Source of the DNA: Flavobacteriales bacterium
GTDB lineage: Bacteria; Bacteroidota; Bacteroidia; Flavobacteriales_F; PHOS-HE28
Length of the DNA: 64,000 bases
Direction: 5' to 3'
NCBI GenBank assembly: GCA_016721825.1
Contig: JADKHI010000004.1
Span: 310,001 to 374,000, forward strand
Positions 26,869 to 36,788 of this stretch are shown piece by piece. Numbering within the stretch: position 1 is the stretch's first letter; the number at the start of each line of letters is the position of its first letter. Below the pieces are notes generated by a model. The model made no database searches. It was not told where the DNA came from and saw only the letters and a list, made by a program, of their open reading frames with translations. A program made the translations under genes and the position numbers.

Positions 26869-27486
26869 TCAGATGATCACCTGCTTCATGACGCACACGA
26901 AGGTGCTGAGGAAGCCGACCGCGCCACCTACATAGATCTGCGCAGGTGTGTGGTCGCTCACCAGCAGTCGTGCGGTACCAAGGGCACCGGCCACCAAGAT
27001 GAAGGGTGCCAACTCCATGGGGGCTATGGTGCCGTGTTGCAACAGCAGGCTCGTTAGGGCGCCGATCAGCCCACCGATGCCCACCATGTGCGCGCTGATC
27101 TTCCACCACAAGTTGATGAGCAGTGTGGCGAGCAAGGCCACCATGCCGCCGATCACCAGCGAGAAGGTGGTCGGTTCGAGCTCGTTGCGCCGCAGGAGGT
27201 AGTAGGCCATGCCGTGATAGAACAAGGTCATCACGTAAGGCGCGGTGCGTTCCTCGCGAATGGGCAAGGTGGGACCGCTCACCAGTCCGCTGCGCCACAG
27301 CAACGCGATGCTCATCAGGGGGAAGACCACCGTCATCACCCCCACCATCACCAGGATGATCAGCTGGCTGCGCGGCTCGATGAAATAGGAGAGGTGCGGA
27401 TCCAGCGTAAAGGCCAGGCCCAAGGTGACCACGGGCATCAGCAGCGGGTGGAGCAGGATGCTGAGGGCGTGGGCAAGGAAGCGCAT
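26869..27486 (-). CDS. PAP2-like membrane phosphatase
   Basis: A 205-residue protein with about six transmembrane helices. The segment GTARLLVSDHTPAQIYVGGAVGF matches the last part of the type 2 phosphatidic acid phosphatase signature (S-H-x-x-x-x-x-x-G), with KISAHMVGIGGL as the middle motif; the Lys/Arg first motif is unclear. Members dephosphorylate membrane lipids such as undecaprenyl pyrophosphate or act without known substrate. It is convergent with the transporter gene with no gap between stop codons, and unrelated in function as far as can be seen. Confidence 0.75.
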   Translation of the reverse strand: MRFLAHALSILLHPLLMPVVTLGLAFTLDPHLSYFIEPRSQLIILVMVGVMTVVFPLMSIALLWRSGLVSGPTLPIREERTAPYVMTLFYHGMAYYLLRRNELEPTTFSLVIGGMVALLATLLINLWWKISAHMVGIGGLIGALTSLLLQHGTIAPMELAPFILVAGALGTARLLVSDHTPAQIYVGGAVGFLSTFVCVMKQVII

Positions 27487-27582
27487 GGTGAGCAGCGGCG
27501 AGTGGTTAGCGGCTAGTTGGCAAGTTGGAACTGGTCGTTGTCTTCAGTCCCCGCCACTTGCCGCTTGTTGGCTTGCCACGTT

Positions 27583-29040
27583 TCAGAGTTCCTTGCGCAG
27601 CCGGGCCACCGGCACGTTCAGTTGTTCGCGGTACTTGGCCACGGTGCGTCGCGCGATGTTGTAGCCCTTCTCTTTCAGCAGTGCGGTGAGCTGGTCGTCG
27701 GTGAGGGGCTTTCGCTTCTCCTCGGCCTCGAGCGCATCCTTCAGGATCTTCTTCACCTCGCGTGTGCTCACTTCTTCACCGGCCTCGTTGGTGAGGCTTT
27801 CGCTGAAGAAGAACTTCAGGGAGATGGTGCCGTAGTTGGTCTGCACGTACTTGCTGTTGGCCACGCGGCTGATCGTGCTGATGTCCAGGCCCACCTTCTC
27901 GGCGATGTCCTTCAGGATCATCGGCTTCAACTTGGTCTCGTCGCCGGTCAGGAAGTAGGCGCGCTGGTGCTCCATGATGGCCTCCATGGTCACGAGCAAG
28001 GTGTTCTGGCGCTGCTTGATGGCGTCGATGAACCACTTGGCCGCGTCGAGTTTCTGGCGGATGAACACGAGCGCTTCCTTGGCGTCCTTGTCCTTCTTGT
28101 TGCGCTGGTACTCCAGGATCATCTCGCGGTACTGGCGGCTGATGCGGAGCTCGGGTGCGTTGCGTCCGTTGATCATCAGCTCCAGCTGGCCCTCGATGGT
28201 GTTCACCTGAAAGTCGGGGATGATCTCCTGAACGGGCTTGCTGGTATCGCGGGCCGTGTTGCCAGGCTTGGGGTTCAGGTGCGTGATCACGTCGATCGCT
28301 TCCTTCAAGGCCTCTTCGTCGATCTCGATGCGCTCCAGGATCCGATCGTAGTGCTTCTTGGTGAAGGCATCGAAGTGCTTGCCGATGATCTCCTGTGCGG
28401 TGCGCACATCCACGGCGTGCGGCAGGCGCTCCAGTTGCAGCAGAAGACACTCGCGCAGGTCGCGCGCACCGACACCCGGAGGGTCGAGGGCCTGCACTTC
28501 CTTCAGTGCCTGTTCGAGCTCCTCCTTGCTGGCCATCACGTTCTGGGTGAAGGCCAGATCGTTCACGATGGCGTCGAGGTCGCGGCGCAGGTAGCCGTCC
28601 TCGTCGAGGTTGCCGATCAGGTGTTCGGCGAGCAGCTCTTCGCGGTCGTTGATGTCGCGCAGGCCGAGCTGTGCGCGCATGCTGTCCTGGAAAGTGGTGC
28701 CACCGGCCAGCGGCATTTCACGGTCCTCCTCATCGGGCCCGGTGTTCTTCACGGTGAGCTTGTAGTCCGGCGTGTCGTCGTCCTGGTAGTAGTCGCTCAG
28801 GTCGAAATCGTCGCGGTCCTCAGCTTCACTGTCGTCGTTGGTATCGGTGCTCTGCTCCTCGATCGGTGTCTCCTCCTCGTCGTCCTGGTCATCACCTTCC
28901 TCCAGGGCGGGGTTCTCCTCGATCTCCTGCTTGATGCGCTGCTCCAGCTCCACGGTGGGCACCTGCAGCAACTTCATCAGCTGGATCTGCTGGGGGCTCA
29001 GCTTCTGCTGGAGCTTGTGGTAAAGGCCTTGTTTCAACAT
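27583..29040 (-). CDS. rpoN: RNA polymerase sigma-54 factor
   Basis: Alternative sigma factor RpoN, 485 residues, needing enhancer-binding ATPases for open complex formation. Region I is glutamine rich (MLKQGLYHKLQQKLSPQQIQLMKLLQVPTVELEQRIKQEIEENPALEEG), region II is an acidic linker (about 55-115), region III holds the core-binding domain, and the C-terminus has the RpoN box ARRTVAKYREQ. The ATG at 29040 is the conserved start and lies 7 nt after an exact TATTTTTG element; a longer frame upstream reads through that promoter. No RpoN activator is visible in the window. Confidence 0.96.
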   Translation of the reverse strand: MLKQGLYHKLQQKLSPQQIQLMKLLQVPTVELEQRIKQEIEENPALEEGDDQDDEEETPIEEQSTDTNDDSEAEDRDDFDLSDYYQDDDTPDYKLTVKNTGPDEEDREMPLAGGTTFQDSMRAQLGLRDINDREELLAEHLIGNLDEDGYLRRDLDAIVNDLAFTQNVMASKEELEQALKEVQALDPPGVGARDLRECLLLQLERLPHAVDVRTAQEIIGKHFDAFTKKHYDRILERIEIDEEALKEAIDVITHLNPKPGNTARDTSKPVQEIIPDFQVNTIEGQLELMINGRNAPELRISRQYREMILEYQRNKKDKDAKEALVFIRQKLDAAKWFIDAIKQRQNTLLVTMEAIMEHQRAYFLTGDETKLKPMILKDIAEKVGLDISTISRVANSKYVQTNYGTISLKFFFSESLTNEAGEEVSTREVKKILKDALEAEEKRKPLTDDQLTALLKEKGYNIARRTVAKYREQLNVPVARLRKEL

Positions 29041-29047
29041 CGCGGGG

Positions 29048-29055
29048 CAAAAATA
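29048..29055 (-). promoter_or_regulatory. -7 promoter element of rpoN
   Basis: Minus strand reads TATTTTTG, exact match to TAnnTTTG, ending 7 nt before the rpoN ATG, so the mRNA would be nearly leaderless. Confidence 0.5.
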
Positions 29056-29149
29056 CGCGGGCGAGGGCCTGCGCACTTGCGCTGCATCGAAGGCTTAACG
29101 CTCTTCGCGACCGAACGGGAAGAACGGACCACCAACGGAAGGACGGGCA

Positions 29150-29503
29150 CTACTTGCCAGCCGCCTCTACCATCGCCTTCACCGTCTTCGGCGCATTGCC
29201 GATGAAGATGGCCTTATCCATGACGATCACGGGGCGCTTCAGGAAGGTGTATTCCTGCAAGATGTACTTGCGGAAGTCCTTCTCGGTCAGGGTCATCTCG
29301 TTCAAGCCCAGGCTCCGGTACTTCAGGGCCACCTTGCTGAAGAGCGCCTCGTAGCTGCCCGCCATCTTCTTCAGCTCGTCCAGCTGCTTGGCCGTGATGG
29401 GCTCGGTCTTGATGTCCTGCAGGGTGAAGCGCTTGATCTTGGGGATCTCGCCAAGGATGCGCTGACAGGTGCCGCAGTTGCCGAGGTGGTAGATGTGATG
29501 CAT
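29150..29503 (-). CDS. ArsC/Spx family protein (arsenate reductase-like)
   Basis: Thioredoxin-fold protein of 117 residues. It begins MHHIYHLGNCGTCQRILGEI with a CxxC pair (Cys10, Cys13), and ends with the cis-proline motif RPVIVMDKAIFIGN, both features of ArsC/Spx/YffB proteins. The second cysteine and the lack of further redox cysteines make it more like the small Bacteroidota ArsC-family proteins of unknown role than a proven arsenate reductase; no ars operon genes adjoin it. The ATG is placed by the conserved first strand. Confidence 0.82.
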   Translation of the reverse strand: MHHIYHLGNCGTCQRILGEIPKIKRFTLQDIKTEPITAKQLDELKKMAGSYEALFSKVALKYRSLGLNEMTLTEKDFRKYILQEYTFLKRPVIVMDKAIFIGNAPKTVKAMVEAAGK

Positions 29504-29604
29504 GGGGGTGGTCCGTTCCGGACGCGAAAGGAACGCACGATGAGGGGAATGGTTCGTGGGTGAAGGGAATGCGACGTTGATCCTGCGAATAACTCCAACC
29601 GGGG

Positions 29605-29777
29605 GCGGATCGCAAGCTGGCTCCCCCTCCACCCCCTCGCTGATCGGCCTTCGGCCTGCGCGGGGGATCGAAAGAAGCGATCCGCGGATCTGTTCTTGAA
29701 GATCCGGCGAAGCCCATGCTTCCACTTATCCCCCGCGCCAGAGCGAGGGGGTGGAGGGGGAGCAACAACGCATGGGC
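29605..29777. repeat. palindromic repeat element, copy A
   Basis: One complete unit of the family described for copies B-G. Module 1 (29605-29685) is bounded by GCGGATCGC and GCGATCCGC; module 2 (29712-29777) by GCCCATGC and GCATGGGC. The C-rich left arm and the G-rich right arm (GAGGGGGTGGAGGGGGAG) are also complementary, so the whole unit can fold on itself. It fills most of the 345-bp gap between the divergent ArsC-like and S9 peptidase genes; I see nothing else there. Spurious reading frames cross it. Confidence 0.85.
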
Positions 29778-29848
29778 TTCGCTATGCCGAAATAGAAGAA
29801 TGTCGGCCGTATCATTGCTTCTTCCGTGCCCATCAGAAACCGCACTCC

Positions 29849-31948
29849 ATGACCCGCTACCACGCCCTGCTTCGTTCAGCCTGTGCCACCGCCGTCGCCC
29901 TTGTTCTGGGCCACACAGCACACGCACAATCCACCCCCTTCACCTACCAGGACATGTTGATGCTGGACCGCATCAGCGACCTGAGCGTGGACCCCGCCGG
30001 GGACTATGCGCTGTTCACAGTGCGCGCCACGGACATGGAGAAGAACAAGGGCGTGCGTTCGCTGTGGTTGAAGCATGTGAGCGTGCCGACGGAACCGGAA
30101 GTGCGGCTGCCGATCTCCGATGGCGGCTTCGCGGATGCGCGCTTCGGTCCGGACGGCAAGGCCATCTACTTCCTCAGCGCACGGGGCGAAGGCGGCACCA
30201 TGCAGGTGTGGCGCACCGATCACGATGGCCGCACCGCCGAACAGCTCACGCGCCTGCCGCTGGATGTGGGCGCCTACCGCGTAACGCCGGACGGCAAGGG
30301 CCTCGTGGTGGCGCTGGCCGTGTTCCCCGAATGCAAGGGGGACGAGATCGCCTGCACCGTGAAGCGCAACGCCGAACGCGCGAAGGACAAGTCCACCGGC
30401 ACCGTGTACACCAAGGTCTTCGTGCGCCACTGGGACACCTGGGCCGATGGCACACGCAACCACCTCTTCTACCTCGCGCTCAATGGTGCCGATGCACCTT
30501 CACTGCCCGTGGCGCTCACCGATGGCTACGATGGCGATTGCCCCCCCAAGCCTTTCGGCGGTGCGGAGGACTTCAGCATCTCCAACGATTCGAAGACCGT
30601 GTACTTCGCGGCACGCGAGGCCGGGACCACGGAGCCCTGGAGCACCAACTTCGACATCTACAGCGTGCCCATTACTGGTGGAACGCCCACCAACCTTACC
30701 ACGGCCAACAAGGCCTGGGATGCCGCACCGCGCATGAGCCCCGATGGGAAGACGCTCGCCTACAAGGCCATGAAGCGCCCCGGTTTCGAGGCTGACCGTT
30801 TCGAGCTGCAACTGCACGACCTGACCACCGGCACCGTCACCCCGCTGGCCACCGCGTGGGACCGCAGCGTGGACGATTACGCCTGGAGCGCGGACGGCAA
30901 GAGCATCTACGCCATCGCCGGTGATCTGGGACGCACGCGCCTGTTCAGGATCGATGTGAAGAGCAGTACCGTAACGCCGCTTTCCAAGGACGGCCACATG
31001 GACGCCTTCGTGGAAACGCCCAAGGGCTTCGTCTTCCTGAAGAGCGGGCTCACCAGCCCCTCGCAGCTCTTCGCCGCCAAGCCGAAAGCCACGATGATCG
31101 ACGAAGGTGCGACCAACCTCACCGCGGTGAACGCGAACTTGAAGAACAAGGAATTCGGTGCCTACGAGCAGTTCAACTTCAAGGGCTGGAACGAGGAGAC
31201 CGTACACGGCTTCGTGATCAAGCCCGTGGGCTATGTGGAAGGGAAGAAGTACCCGGTGGCCTTCATCATCCACGGCGGTCCGCAAGGCAGCTTTGGCGAC
31301 ATGTGGACCTTCCGCTGGAACGCCGAGACCTATGCCGGTGCGGGCTACGCGGTGGTGATGATCGACTTCCACGGAAGCACGGGCTACGGCCAGGCTTTCA
31401 CTGATGCCATCAGCACGCATTGGGGCGATCGTCCATTAGAGGACCTGCAGAAGGGCTGGGCCTATGCACTGAAGACCTATCCCTATCTCGATGGCGACCG
31501 CGCGGCTGCGCTCGGCGCTTCGTACGGCGGCTTCATGGTGAACTGGATCGCCAGCCAGTGGAAGGCCCCGTGGAAATGCTTGGTCTCGCACGACGGCGTC
31601 TTCGATGCACGCGGCATGGGCTACACCACGGAGGAGATGTGGTTCGATGAGTGGGATCAAGGTGGATCACCCTACACGGAACCTGAGAAGTACGACACCT
31701 TCAACCCTGCGCTTCATGCAAAGGACTGGTCCGTACCCATGCTCATCATCCACTCGGATCTGGACTACCGGATCCCGGTGGAACAGGGCATCGCGGCCTT
31801 CACCGCGTTGCAGGCGAAAGGCATCGACTCACGGCTCCTGCGCTTCCCCGATGAGAACCACTGGGTGCTGAAGCCGCAGAACTCGCGGATGTGGCACAGC
31901 ACGGTGTTCGAGTGGTTGGATGGGCATATTGGGAAGGGGGGGAAGTGA
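29849..31948 (+). CDS. S9 family prolyl oligopeptidase-type peptidase (DPP5-like)
   Basis: Secreted serine peptidase of 699 residues. Signal peptide MTRYHALLRSACATAVALVLGHTAHAQ; a beta-propeller region (about 40-420) of WD-like TolB repeats (SPDGKTLAYKAM, YAWSADGKSIYAIAGD); then an alpha/beta hydrolase domain with ALGASYGGFMVNW. The triad is Ser558, Asp637 (SDLDYRIP) and His671 (DENHWV). It would cleave dipeptides from peptides in the periplasm, as Porphyromonas DPP5 does. The start was chosen by the signal peptide; the upstream reading frame runs through repeat copy A. Confidence 0.93.
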   Translation: MTRYHALLRSACATAVALVLGHTAHAQSTPFTYQDMLMLDRISDLSVDPAGDYALFTVRATDMEKNKGVRSLWLKHVSVPTEPEVRLPISDGGFADARFGPDGKAIYFLSARGEGGTMQVWRTDHDGRTAEQLTRLPLDVGAYRVTPDGKGLVVALAVFPECKGDEIACTVKRNAERAKDKSTGTVYTKVFVRHWDTWADGTRNHLFYLALNGADAPSLPVALTDGYDGDCPPKPFGGAEDFSISNDSKTVYFAAREAGTTEPWSTNFDIYSVPITGGTPTNLTTANKAWDAAPRMSPDGKTLAYKAMKRPGFEADRFELQLHDLTTGTVTPLATAWDRSVDDYAWSADGKSIYAIAGDLGRTRLFRIDVKSSTVTPLSKDGHMDAFVETPKGFVFLKSGLTSPSQLFAAKPKATMIDEGATNLTAVNANLKNKEFGAYEQFNFKGWNEETVHGFVIKPVGYVEGKKYPVAFIIHGGPQGSFGDMWTFRWNAETYAGAGYAVVMIDFHGSTGYGQAFTDAISTHWGDRPLEDLQKGWAYALKTYPYLDGDRAAALGASYGGFMVNWIASQWKAPWKCLVSHDGVFDARGMGYTTEEMWFDEWDQGGSPYTEPEKYDTFNPALHAKDWSVPMLIIHSDLDYRIPVEQGIAAFTALQAKGIDSRLLRFPDENHWVLKPQNSRMWHSTVFEWLDGHIGKGGK

Positions 31949-32052
31949 GAACCACCATGCACCCCTCATCCGCATACGGGCCGTTGCTATCTAGTTTGCG
32001 GCGACCTCAGGGCCCCGTCAGAGCCCGCGAGGGACGATCGAGATCAGGCAGC

Positions 32053-32553
32053 ATGATTTTCTGTTTGCTCAGCATTGCATGGTTTGGCATCACCTGCACA
32101 ACTCCGTCGGGCCATTTGGGAGTGAGCAATGGCATTGAAGAGGCGAAGGAAAGAGGGGTCATGGTGGGTGAATATGCCCTACCTCAAAGTCCCTATAAGA
32201 TCAATGACACAATGTCATTCTCAATCTCGAATGCATGGATTGAGAGGAGATGGGCTTATGGAAGCGATAACAGTGAAACAATCGTCTTGGACGGATTTCA
32301 ATTGATCATTGAGACGAGTGAGTCCGAATTGAAGAATTACTATTCGACATGGACAATAGGGGTTGGTGGTGAAGCTTATTTCCGCCCTTGTGGAAAGACT
32401 TGCATTCTAACGGATATGGACTACGTGCCTGGCGATACGTTGTATTGGAAAGTGCAGATGGGTAGGGTTCTTCATCCTGATTTGCAGAAGACAGTAATCG
32501 GCGTGCTTCGCCTAGCCCCAATTCGTGAGAATGATCGAAGGGTAGCCTCTTAA
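32053..32553 (+). CDS. hypothetical exported or lipoprotein-like protein
   Basis: A 166-residue protein with no family I recognise. It begins MIFCLLSIAWFGITC, a hydrophobic segment ending in Cys that could be a weak lipobox; two further cysteines lie in RPCGKTCILTDMDY. The DNA is visibly more AT rich than its neighbours, with different codon use, marking the start of an accessory patch that continues through the transposase and the KAP NTPase. The upstream in-frame extension overlaps the end of the peptidase gene and is not credible. Confidence 0.55.
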   Translation: MIFCLLSIAWFGITCTTPSGHLGVSNGIEEAKERGVMVGEYALPQSPYKINDTMSFSISNAWIERRWAYGSDNSETIVLDGFQLIIETSESELKNYYSTWTIGVGGEAYFRPCGKTCILTDMDYVPGDTLYWKVQMGRVLHPDLQKTVIGVLRLAPIRENDRRVAS

Positions 32554-32564
32554 ACTGTATTTTC

Positions 32565-32594
32565 CATCAGGGTCTCACGAAGTGGACCCTGATG
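32565..32594. repeat. REP-like hairpin on the 5' side of the RAYT gene
   Basis: CATCAGGGTC and GACCCTGATG form a perfect 10-bp stem around a 10-nt loop, 32 nt before the transposase start. It pairs with a near-identical hairpin at the gene's 3' end. Confidence 0.75.
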
Positions 32595-32626
32595 CCTCCC
32601 GGGTCCAACGCCGGCATTAACTTCGG

Positions 32627-33226
32627 ATGGTGCCCACCCACCACGATCAAGGAACAACGGAAGGGACCTACTTCTGTACGGCGACCTGCTGGGACTGGCT
32701 GCCACTCATCGAGCGCACCGCGCTCTACGACCACATCTACCAGTGGATGCATTTGATCGCAGCGAAAGGCTGCCGGACCTTGGGCTACGTGATCATGCCC
32801 AACCACCTTCACCTGCTCGTTCATGTACCTGAAGGGCTGTCCATCAACATGCTGCTGGCCAACATGAAACGCTTTGCCGCCTACGAGGTCATCAAGCGCT
32901 TGCAAGCCACTGGGGACAGCGCACTCTTGAATCGCTTGGCATCAGGCGTTACCCAAGGCGGTTCGGCAAGGGACCAGAAGCACTGCGTTTGGCGGACCTC
33001 ATCGGATATCAAACCGTGTGAAAGCGAACGCTTCATACTTCAGAAGCTCGATTACATGCATGCCAACCCCGTGACCGGCAAATGGTCGCTAGCCGACCGC
33101 TCAACAGACTATCTTCATTCCAGCGCATTGTTCTATCACACGGGGGAAACACAACATGCACCGACCCACCACTATCATGACATTCTGTTCGGGGATCGCG
33201 CCTCAGGGTCCCTTCGGAGACCCTGA
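32627..33226 (+). CDS. REP-associated tyrosine transposase (RAYT)
   Basis: A 199-residue single-domain Y1/HUH transposase of the IS200-like RAYT group. It shows the HUH motif in LGYVIMPNHLHLLVHVPEG and the catalytic tyrosine region KLDYMHANPVTGKW followed by HSSALFY. RAYTs nick and move short REP hairpins and are usually single-copy. Here hairpins of matching sequence lie on both sides, the 3' one overlapping the last codons. The gene is complete. Its base composition is mixed, and it sits in the AT-richer patch next to the interrupted KAP NTPase. Confidence 0.9.
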   Translation: MVPTHHDQGTTEGTYFCTATCWDWLPLIERTALYDHIYQWMHLIAAKGCRTLGYVIMPNHLHLLVHVPEGLSINMLLANMKRFAAYEVIKRLQATGDSALLNRLASGVTQGGSARDQKHCVWRTSSDIKPCESERFILQKLDYMHANPVTGKWSLADRSTDYLHSSALFYHTGETQHAPTHHYHDILFGDRASGSLRRP

Positions 33227-33228
33227 GG
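33201..33228. repeat. REP-like hairpin at the 3' end of the RAYT gene
   Basis: CCTCAGGGTC and GACCCTGAGG form a 10-bp stem with an 8-nt loop, covering the last codons of the transposase. It differs from the 5' hairpin by a compensated base pair (A-T there, C-G here). Confidence 0.75.
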
Positions 33229-33259
33229 GAAAGGAGGGGTTCAGGTGACCTGATTCAGT

Positions 33260-34861
33260 ATGGAACCAAAGAATATCTTCATTCCTTATGCATCGATCGT
33301 AGATCGCTTCGACAAGCATATCTCGAACGAGCAGAACGAGCGAATCATCGTTTCAGGTGCTTTCGGGATCGGTAAAACAACCTTTATCAGGTCCTACTTC
33401 GAAACAAGGCAGGACGAGTATGTAACGATCCGTGTTTCACCGATCAACTATAGCGTCTCCTCGAACGACAGCATCTTCGAGTTGATAAAAGCTGACATTA
33501 TCAAACAGCTCTATATCCAAGGACGCATCAAGCCGAAACACTTCACCAAGTTCTCAAGGAGTGAGGCATGGCTGGAGTATGCGAAGGAGCAACCATTGGA
33601 ACTGGGCAAGCAGCTCTCAGAAGCGCTCTCGAAGCTGCATCCCCTGGTCGAGGTGGCGAGTACAGGCTTCAAGGGTGTTGTTCCTTGAATCAAAGCGGTC
33701 AATAACATTGATAAGAAGCTTAGGGCTGACGCTAGAGGAAGGGATGCGGTGCTCATCGCGCATCTTGAAGCAATAGTGCAGCGGCCTGGGTCCTATGTCG
33801 AGTTCAACTTGATCAGTGAACTCATAGGGGATGTCCTTGAAGAGCTTAGGAAGTCAGGCCTCAAGACAGTCTTCATCGTGGATGACTTGGACAGACTAGA
33901 CCCCGATCACATCTTCAGGATTCTGAACATCCTCTCGGTGCATTATGACAATGACATCGATAAGAACAAGTTTGGCTTTGACAAGGTGATTTGCATCTGC
34001 GACTTGACCAACATTCAGAGTGTCTTTCACCATCGTTATGGAAGCGCAGCCGATTTCTTCGGATACATCGACAAGTTTTACTCCGAAGAGCCTTTCAAGT
34101 TCAACAACAGTGATGCCATAGCCACGTATTGTCAGAGGTTGGAGGCCGTCCAGGACCTTCCAGTGCGCGCCGTGCTTCAGACGTTACTGGTGGAGTTCGT
34201 CAATCGTGGTGCGCTGACGGTACGCCAGATACTTCGGCACTTGATCAGTGTACCTGTAATGCCTTTCATCGTGTGTGAAGAAATGATGCTTCCCCAAGAC
34301 TTCCAGAGACCCCAGAATGGTGCACATATCAATCCAAGCACGAATCGCGTGTATTTCGAATCTTCTGACATGCCATTGCTTGAGTTGGTCCGGCTGTTGA
34401 TCGTGATATTCGGTAGCTATGACCGTTTCGTTAGCGCTGTTACGACCCTCAAGGGAGACGGTAGAAGTCATCTGCCGAAGGAGCAGAATGACGACGTCGT
34501 AAAGGCGTTCGTGATGCCGATGAATTTTCTCGAGCACGTTGGGGAACCTAAGAGGCTCTTCTTCCGGAGCTTTCACGTCGTCCGCAATCATGGCAACGAC
34601 TACCGCCAACGCTTGAACGACGACCTCGATTGGCCGGTATGGAAACTCAAGGGCTATGAATTTAGAATTGTCCTGCGCTATACAGTGGGCAACCAGTACG
34701 ATGGAAATCAGAGTTATTTGAAGGGCCTGGTCTTCAACATGCAAGAGCGACCGGCCGAGTGCCAAATCGCACTCACAGAAGTCTGCGGTTGGCTGATTCG
34801 CATTGCTGAACACGTGCGTGACTCAAAGCTCAGTCATCAATTAGGTATCGCCAGCGCGTAA
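33260..34861 (+). pseudogene. KAP family P-loop NTPase interrupted by one in-frame UGA
   Basis: A KAP-type P-loop NTPase of about 533 codons. Walker A is GAFGIGKTT (from Gly33) and Walker B TVFIVDDLDRLDP (Asp208-Asp209). Codon 143 (33686-33688) is TGA; the frame continues without any shift on both sides (FKGVVP-stop-IKAVNNIDKK), so a single base change, for example from TGG Trp, explains it. As read, the first part would be 142 residues with Walker A only, and the second 370 residues with Walker B. I see no transmembrane pair of classic KAP proteins. KAP NTPases include the phage-exclusion protein PifA; a defence role here is only a guess from the mobile context. Other genes in the window use TGA as stop, so recoding is unlikely. 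Confidence 0.8.
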
Positions 34862-34897
34862 TAGATTTTCTGCGGAGAAGGAGATTAAGGCCTAAGT

Positions 34898-35119
34898 GGC
34901 TGTCATGGCCTGAATGCACTTCCCGCTCATGACCTGAGCCTAAGCCTCTAAGTCCATCGGCCGGGCGGTCCTCCGCCCGGAAAGGCAAGGGCCGAAGCCT
35001 TGTCTGAACGGTCAGCTTAGTGGCTCTTAGGCGGTAAAGGCTTAGAGGCTGTCATGGCCTGAATGCACCTGAACTTCTGAGCCTAGGCTTCTTAAGTCCA
35101 TCGGCCGGGCGGTCCTCCG
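34898..35119. repeat. duplicated ~75-bp segment with GC hairpin
   Basis: Two similar copies, 34898-34975 and 35047-35119, each running from GGCTGTCATGGCCTGAATGC to GTCCATCGGCCGGGCGGTCC and CTCCG. After copy 1 the sequence CCGGGCGG TCCT CCGCCCGG (34961-34980) is a perfect 8-bp hairpin; copy 2 stops in the middle of it. Inverted pieces (AAGCCTCTAAG and CTTAGAGGC) lie between. This accounts for most of the 311-bp gap between the KAP gene and asnS. No open reading frame or known RNA family is recognised. Confidence 0.6.
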
Positions 35120-35172
35120 TTAACCGCTGGCCTCACCGTAGCGTTCGCAGTGCAGTTGCAGCCTTTTCTTCC

Positions 35173-36630
<1,458 letters not shown>

Positions 36631-36788
36631 GACGGTGGGTGCTGCGCAGGCCCATGCTTCGGGGCGGCGGGGCCGCAAAGATGGGCAACGGCCCGGAAGG
36701 GAGCGGTCGGGGGCTGCACGTTCCGCGAGCTGGTTGAACGCACGAACGGCGCCCCGAAGGACGCCGTTCGGACCGTTGATCACTGGCG

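Noticed and set aside
32005..32033. A third REP-like hairpin before the lipoprotein-like gene.
   Set aside because: Only a partial match (CCTCAGGGC with GCCCGCGAGG) and an imperfect stem; too weak to list as a feature.
33686..33688. UGA in the KAP gene as a selenocysteine or recoded Trp codon.
   Set aside because: No SECIS-like hairpin is apparent and TGA is a normal stop elsewhere in the window; a point mutation is simpler.
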